Shown: in pieces, positions 63,001 through 64,000 of the stretch
How the letters are laid out: each line of letters opens with the position of its first letter
How positions within the stretch are numbered: the first letter of the stretch is position 1
Source: Zeus faber
Lineage: Eukaryota; Chordata; Actinopteri; Zeiformes; Zeidae
Direction of reading: 5' to 3'
Assembly: GCA_960531495.1 (NCBI GenBank)
Contig: OY482860.1
Location: 6,880,371 to 6,944,370 of the forward strand
DNA: 64,000 bases
Translations under genes and position numbers: made by a program
Notes under the pieces: generated by a model
Database searches by the model: none
Told to the model about the DNA's origin: nothing
What the model saw: only the letters and a program-made list of their open reading frames with translations

Positions 63001-64000
63001 ATTGGGCCGAGGAGAGAGAAAAGGAAAAAAACAAACAAAAAAACCCCCAAATGAAACCATGAATTATGGAAGCCCTTTTGTGACATTGCTGAGACGGGGG
63101 GGAAGTAGGTGATGATATAATTTCACTCAATTTTGCCCTTTAGGCAACATTTGGATTGGGCGGGGGTGAGGGTTTTTGTGAAAGTGTTTTGACTGAATAA
63201 AACAAAGGGTTTGTTTGAGCATGGTACTTTTAGATGGCCATCTTGAGCAAAGTGCATCAATTAAAACTGCTCAGTTAAAGCTTACCAGTTGTTAAAGGGA
63301 AAGGATATCAGATTGGTTTAGGCAGATTCTCAAGATTTCACTATTGGGAAAGGAAAAAAGGGTATCGTGACATCTCTAATTTACAGTGTTGCTCATTCTT
63401 AAACTTAATTTTTTATTAGCTTTCTTCTTTAATGTGCATGTCTTTACATCTGATTTGCACATTTTCAAATTTTAATTAATAATAGCCAGCCTATGGTCAC
63501 TTGCAGTACTTACCAATATGGAGGCAGGCTTGATAACTTGGATGGCTTTGGCCAAAGAAGAGGACATGGCAGTAAGCTGATTCCTGATCTGCTCAGAGGG
63601 CATGTTCTGCAGGAATGGTCCAACGGGAGAGTCCTCCTTGGTGGAGTAGTTCAGGTCTGATCCGAAACTCAGTGTTCGAGAAGAGTGGTCAATTCGAACC
63701 TACAAAAAATAAAAATAATAATAAATAAATTTTAAAAAAGGTTGTCTTTTTTTCTAATATATAAAAACAACATTCATATAAACCAATCAGCCATAACATT
63801 AAAACCACCACTAATATTGTGTAGCTCCCCCTCGTGCCGCTAAAACAGTTGCGACCCATCGAGGCATGGACTCCACAAGACCTGTTATGGTGTCCTGTGG
63901 TATCTGGCACCATGTCGTTAGCAGCAGATCCTTTAAGTCCTGTAAGTTGTGAGGTGGGGCCCCCATGGAAAGGGTTTGTTGTTCCAGCACATCCCACAGG
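50925..64000 (-). CDS. eif3a: eif3a, translation initiation factor eIF3 subunit A, C-terminal 827 residues (5' end outside window)
   Basis: Twelve exons on the minus strand, 63699 down to 50925, sum to 2484 nt and stay in one frame to the TGA at 50925-50927. eIF3a is the scaffold subunit of the cytoplasmic eIF3 complex, which binds the 40S ribosome and recruits mRNA. The PCI domain known near the middle of the N-terminal half is beyond the right edge. What is visible runs from the segment just after PCI ([15 protein letters not shown]), through a long charged coiled coil (spectrin-like, Glu/Lys/Arg-rich), to two low-complexity repeat blocks ([10 protein letters not shown] decamers and REKEER hexamers) and the conserved C-terminus [15 protein letters not shown]. 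The family and the order of segments match vertebrate eIF3a. Introns contain several Tc1-like elements. Confidence 0.96.
51219..52719 (+). mobile_element. Tc1/mariner-like transposon, near full length, inactive
   Basis: About 1.5 kb. Inverted termini pair CACTACTCCCAAAAAGTTAG (left) with its imperfect reverse complement ending at 52719; the shared core is GTTAGGGATATT and GGCTTTCGGGTGAAATTT. A TA precedes the left end and TG, probably a mutated TA, follows the right end. Between them lies a Tc1-type transposase in pieces (separate entry). It sits in eif3a intron DNA in the opposite orientation to the gene. Confidence 0.9.
51517..52518 (+). pseudogene. Tc1-like transposase pseudogene
   Basis: Starts [20 protein letters not shown] with a helix-turn-helix pair region ([22 protein letters not shown]) and ends with the DDE-domain signature [14 protein letters not shown] and HLRSY at 52518. 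It is broken: the first frame stops at 51684, the first catalytic Asp region (FSDES, Asp at 51971-51973) is followed immediately by a TGA, and the second Asp region ([10 protein letters not shown], near 52220) is in a different frame from the C-terminal part. No functional enzyme can be made. Confidence 0.88.
52720..53270. other. eif3a intron spacer between transposons
   Basis: Unique AT-rich DNA with a short A run near 53140. Nothing recognised. Confidence 0.6.
53341..53543. repeat. Unclassified segment inside the outer Tc1-like copy
   Basis: About 200 bp beginning near GGGTTGTGCTACAACCCTGG, with a short inverted pair GGGTTGT/ACAACCC, and ending near the CAGTATATGTACTGG palindrome. It does not match the other two copies of this transposon family in the window. 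It could be an inserted SINE-like repeat or filler DNA from deletion repair. Confidence 0.4.
53737..54650 (+). mobile_element. Inner Tc1-like transposon with long inverted termini
   Basis: Flanked by TA at 53735-53736 and 54651-54652. The termini (GTGGAGGAAATAATTATTTG on the left, its complement on the right) pair over about 130-150 bp; the left end lacks the CA present at the right end. Only the C-terminal half of the transposase remains, so the element carries an internal deletion. It is inserted into the outer Tc1-like copy and is therefore the younger of the two. Confidence 0.9.
53885..54424 (+). pseudogene. Tc1-like transposase fragment (C-terminal half)
   Basis: Frame from about 53885: [28 protein letters not shown], then the second catalytic Asp region [13 protein letters not shown] and the Glu region [12 protein letters not shown], as in Tc1 transposases. 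A TAG at 54302-54304 interrupts the frame; downstream codons continue the family sequence (EEWSKIP, NGFSTKY, stop at 54422). The N-terminal DNA-binding part is missing. Confidence 0.85.
54745..55603. other. eif3a intron, unique DNA
   Basis: No repeat or gene recognised; short T run near 55197. Confidence 0.6.
55604..56004 (-). CDS. eif3a: eif3a exon encoding REKEER hexamer expansion
   Basis: 401 nt, phase 2 in, phase 1 out, about 134 residues. It starts with [19 protein letters not shown], a conserved eIF3a style segment, then 14 tandem REKEER-type hexamers (DNA unit 18 bp, 55676-55931), then [14 protein letters not shown] and PPPRETEE. The opposite strand is also open by codon periodicity and is not a gene. 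Acceptor TTCCCAG, donor GTGAGC. Confidence 0.93.
55676..55931 (-). repeat. eif3a: Coding 18-bp minisatellite (REKEER)x14 in eif3a
   Basis: Fourteen in-frame 18-bp units. On the plus strand the units fall into blocks by one variant triplet: CACGGCG in the first block, CACGGAG in two middle units, CACGCCG in the remaining block. The EE to DE/DEL changes sit in three consecutive central units. Confidence 0.95.
56215..56335 (-). CDS. eif3a: eif3a exon
   Basis: 121 nt, phase 1 in, phase 2 out; [20 protein letters not shown] then an acidic [13 protein letters not shown] stretch. The [18 protein letters not shown] core is a conserved eIF3a signature. Acceptor GCCGCAG, donor GTCAGC. Confidence 0.93.
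56336..57204 (-). other. eif3a: eif3a intron
   Basis: About 870 bp of AT-rich DNA. A short direct repeat of AAGTC units (56945-56962) and a doubled ACATGCAAACTAAAT (56963-56993) are visible. No gene. Confidence 0.8.
57205..57671 (-). CDS. eif3a: eif3a exon encoding [10 protein letters not shown] decamer repeats
   Basis: 467 nt, phase 2 in, phase 1 out, about 156 residues. After an acidic/basic lead ([15 protein letters not shown]) it carries about ten to twelve tandem 10-residue units of the [10 protein letters not shown] type, some degenerate ([20 protein letters not shown]), ending PWKPLGRPG. Such repeats are characteristic of vertebrate eIF3a; the copy number varies between species. Acceptor CCTGCAG, donor GTAGGA. 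Confidence 0.95.
57672..58150 (-). other. eif3a: eif3a intron with A24 homopolymer
   Basis: About 480 bp; 57940-57964 is a run of roughly 25 A on the plus strand. Otherwise unique. Confidence 0.8.
58151..58257 (-). CDS. eif3a: eif3a exon (Gly/Trp linker)
   Basis: 107 nt, phase 0 in, phase 2 out; [17 protein letters not shown] to SEWRRPVPD. The GGW/SEWRR pattern resembles the linker before the decamer repeats in other vertebrate eIF3a proteins. Acceptor TGTGTAG, donor GTGCGT. Confidence 0.9.
58258..58895 (-). other. eif3a: eif3a intron
   Basis: About 640 bp of unique DNA with short A runs near 58462 and 58480. Nothing recognised. Confidence 0.8.
58896..59080 (-). CDS. eif3a: eif3a exon (end of coiled coil)
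   Basis: 185 nt, phase 1 in, phase 0 out; [16 protein letters not shown] to IPEDKPSSK. Acceptor CCGGCAG. The donor is GTCATT, weak at positions +3 to +5, but it is the only GT that lets the frame continue into the next exon. Confidence 0.9.
59081..60450 (-). other. eif3a: eif3a intron
   Basis: About 1.4 kb. The 59900-60215 part, more GC rich and containing AGTTCCTGCGGTGCGAAAAA, looks like a remnant of a non-autonomous interspersed repeat, but I cannot assign it. The rest is unique. Confidence 0.6.
60451..60604 (-). CDS. eif3a: eif3a exon
   Basis: 154 nt, phase 0 in, phase 1 out; [17 protein letters not shown] to EEQLKK plus one base. Contains the conserved TYYREKEEE. Acceptor TTTGCAG, donor GTAACT. 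Confidence 0.95.
60704..60826 (-). CDS. eif3a: eif3a exon
   Basis: 123 nt, phase 0/0, 41 residues, [20 protein letters not shown] to ARSFIYE. Separated from the neighbouring exons by introns of only about 99 bp. Acceptor GTCACAG, donor GTAAGG. Confidence 0.95.
60926..61039 (-). CDS. eif3a: eif3a exon
   Basis: 114 nt, phase 0/0, 38 residues, [20 protein letters not shown] to LQEEER, a strongly conserved eIF3a segment. Acceptor TTGGCAG, donor GTGAGT. Confidence 0.95.
61040..61379 (-). other. eif3a: eif3a intron with retroelement tail
   Basis: 340 bp. Positions 61215-61267 (ACTGTAAATTTTCCCCCCGA, ATGAATAAAGTATCTATC) have the form of a fish LINE/SINE 3' end with an AATAAAGTATCTATC-type tail in plus orientation. 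Confidence 0.55.
61380..61484 (-). CDS. eif3a: eif3a exon
   Basis: 105 nt, phase 0/0, 35 residues, [19 protein letters not shown] to NQEKK. Acceptor TAAACAG, donor GTGAAT. Confidence 0.95.
61485..62552 (-). other. eif3a: eif3a intron containing a SINE-like insertion
   Basis: 1.07 kb. 61890-62282 is a repeat (separate entry). 62505-62533 holds a doubled GGGGACAGATGGACAG. The rest is unique. Confidence 0.75.
61890..62282 (+). repeat. SINE-like or LINE-tail composite repeat
   Basis: Begins with GCTGCCTCACAGCAAGAAGG and GGGTTTGATTCCCGCC, similar to a tRNA box B, followed by TGTGGAGTTTGCATGTTCTC. The second part has GATGGGTTAAATGCAGTGG and ends GTGTGACAATTAAAGATTC with a TTC tail. Both halves are sequence types I recognise as highly repeated in fish genomes; the family name is not certain. 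Confidence 0.6.
62553..62900 (-). CDS. eif3a: eif3a exon (start of long coiled coil)
   Basis: 348 nt, phase 0/0, 116 residues from [11 protein letters not shown] to AFKDIDIE. Almost continuous Glu/Lys/Arg/Gln heptad-like sequence. Acceptor TTCACAG, donor GTAAAG. Confidence 0.95.
62901..63513 (-). other. eif3a: eif3a intron
   Basis: About 610 bp of unique, AT-rich DNA. Nothing recognised. Confidence 0.8.
63514..63699 (-). CDS. eif3a: eif3a exon (post-PCI segment)
   Basis: 186 nt, phase 0 at both ends, 62 residues, [12 protein letters not shown] to VIKPASIL. Acceptor TTTGTAG, donor GTAAGT. It is the most upstream eif3a exon in the window. A Tc1-like terminus sits only about 80 bp upstream of its acceptor. 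Confidence 0.95.
63781..64000 (-). mobile_element. Tc1-like element, truncated by window edge
   Basis: Starts after TA (63779-63780) with AACCAATCAGCCATAACATT, the terminal inverted repeat of the 15696-16581 family in reverse orientation. It continues into the reverse complement of the transposase C-terminal part (minus-strand GGTCTTGTGGAGTCCATGCC). The rest lies outside. It is in the eif3a intron upstream of the exon at 63514-63699. Confidence 0.9.

Overview
The window reads as vertebrate, almost certainly teleost fish, nuclear DNA. Two intron-containing genes are recognisable and both lie on the minus strand: the homeobox gene emx2 (3 coding exons, 43123-47380, 248 aa, complete) and the C-terminal 827 residues of eif3a, the largest subunit of translation initiation factor eIF3 (12 exons, 50925-63699, 5' part outside the window). 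Fish origin is suggested by intronic Tc1-like transposons, fish-type retroelement 3' tails, very long CA/GT microsatellites and the fish-like length of Emx2. The species cannot be named from the sequence.

Layout. (1) Positions 1-42150: about 42 kb with no protein-coding gene I can support, lying downstream (3') of emx2. It alternates between microsatellites and microsatellite-free blocks rich in TAATTA, ATTTGCAT and ATAAA-type motifs. These blocks look like the conserved non-coding enhancers expected around a developmental homeobox gene, but without an alignment that is inference. One deleted Tc1-like element (15696-16581), a 35-bp minisatellite (35733-36092), several perfect hairpins and a paired E2F-type motif also lie here. 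(2) 42150-48700: emx2 with its 3'UTR, two introns (the second carries an 18-bp satellite and a 19-bp GGGTCA-containing tandem array) and a CpG-rich, extremely purine/G-skewed upstream region. (3) 48700-50190: short intergenic gap. (4) 50190-64000: eif3a, with its 3'UTR and introns. The last intron holds one decayed Tc1-like copy and a second Tc1-like element nested inside a third. Another copy of the outer family runs off the right edge.

How it fits together. eif3a and emx2 are transcribed in the same direction, with only about 2.8 kb between the eif3a poly(A) signal and the emx2 start codon. A housekeeping translation gene therefore abuts the emx2 promoter, and most candidate emx2 regulatory DNA lies on the other side, in the 3' desert. 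All splice sites given for both genes keep the reading frame: emx2 exons sum to 747 nt and the eif3a exons in the window to 2484 nt, both multiples of three. I did not find a convincing new biological system. The most unusual items are the repeat expansions (coding and non-coding), the nested transposons, the hairpins and an unexplained CpG-rich transcription-unit-like block at 28930-29570.
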